From Rhynochetos jubatus (lineage: Eukaryota; Chordata; Aves; Eurypygiformes; Rhynochetidae), in contig CM050690.1 of the NCBI GenBank assembly GCA_027574665.1, positions 70,413,433 through 70,477,432 on the forward strand: 64,000 bases of DNA. Direction: 5' to 3'. Below are positions 63,546 through 64,000 of this stretch, piece by piece. Both the position numbers and the translations under genes were made by a program. Position 1 is the stretch's first letter. Each line of letters opens with the position of its first letter. Below the pieces are notes generated by a model. That model ran no database searches and had not been told where the DNA came from. It saw only the letters and a program-made list of their open reading frames with translations.

Positions 63546-64000
63546 GAACCCCACTGGTGTCTGACTGCCAGCTCCTCAATCTTGAGATTATACAGTGAGA
63601 ATTTGCCGCACTGCCATGTAAACCCAGCGGGGTTTGTGGCTTAACTTCATGTTCTCCATTTGGACAGCAGAGCAGGGGTTGATTTCCTTTCCCATGCCAG
63701 GTGCCTCTCTCATAGACAAAGCTTTCCAGAACGGGTGCTGGACCAATCCAGGAGCAAGAAAGTCAGGGAAGCAAACATGATTTGCAAGCCAGACCCATTC
63801 TCTGAAAGCCAAGTTCCACGCAGCGCCGAGTTCTACGATGGCTTGGGAATGCCTACACTACCTGTAGCAGACACATCTCTTCACAGAGGTAGGTTAAGAA
63901 TCTGCTACAGTAACATGGATGCGTCACCCCAAATTCAGGAAAAACAGCAGCCATACAGGATCAGCATGGTGCAGAGGCAACTCTGTTTCCACGTCAGCTC
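63546..64000. other. Unassigned upstream sequence
   Basis: No recognisable exon or repeat. A 74-codon minus frame (63588-63812) has no similarity I recognise. In mammals NUP155 is the divergent neighbour of WDR70; none of its coding sequence is recognisable here, so if synteny holds it starts beyond the right edge. Confidence 0.4.

Noticed and set aside
1-64000. CRISPR arrays, operons, bacterial defence systems, tRNA or rRNA genes
   Set aside because: None seen. The sequence is vertebrate nuclear DNA with spliced exons and CR1/ERV repeats. No spaced direct repeats or tRNA-like A/B boxes with cloverleaf pairing were noticed, although a tRNAscan or Rfam search could not be run.
61434-64000. 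First exon of NUP155 as the divergent neighbour
   Set aside because: No sequence resembling its N-terminus was found on the plus strand; the region is filled by CR1 and LTR-like sequence.

Overview
The window is genomic DNA from a bird. It is AT-rich, has very low coding density, carries many chicken-repeat-1 (CR1) LINE fragments with the typical avian 3' end, and contains ERVL-like LTR elements of avian type. One protein-coding gene is recognisable: the 5' half of WDR70 (WD repeat domain 70), on the minus strand. Nine coding exons can be placed between 61272 (start codon) and 14782. Together they give 902 coding bases, about 300 residues. Every junction is GT-AG and every reading frame joins correctly. 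The remaining exons (most of the WD40 propeller and the C-terminus; the human protein is about 650 residues) must lie beyond the left edge, because exon 9 opens into an intron that runs to position 1.

Layout from right to left, in the direction of transcription. Positions 61434-64000 are upstream flank: two tandem CR1 copies (61434-62876), a possible solo LTR (about 62927-63545) and unassigned sequence. Positions 60890-61433 form a CpG-rich promoter, first-exon block with exons 1-3 separated by two tiny introns (132 and 219 bases). Exon 4 (58763-58877) is squeezed between LTR elements. Exon 5 (53290-53482) encodes an acidic linker. It is followed by a 25.9 kb intron, most of which (about 37.4-52.7 kb) has no recognisable transposon. 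Exons 6-9 (27370 to 14782) encode the linker into the propeller and the first WD repeats. Positions 1-14781 are intron 9, with several CR1 fragments.

The other sequence is intronic. Ten of the twelve CR1 fragments inside the gene lie in the gene's own orientation. In introns 3 and 4 there is a 5'-truncated ERVL-like provirus remnant (decayed integrase plus 3' LTR) and two copies of another LTR family in opposite orientations. WDR70 and its neighbours are on chicken chromosome Z, so a Z-linked origin is likely, but that is inferred from synteny and not visible here.

I found no new biological system. The points most worth a second look are the proximal promoter squeezed by a CR1 insertion, the LTR sandwich around exon 4, the orientation bias of CR1, and a G-rich minisatellite inside the 132-base intron 1.
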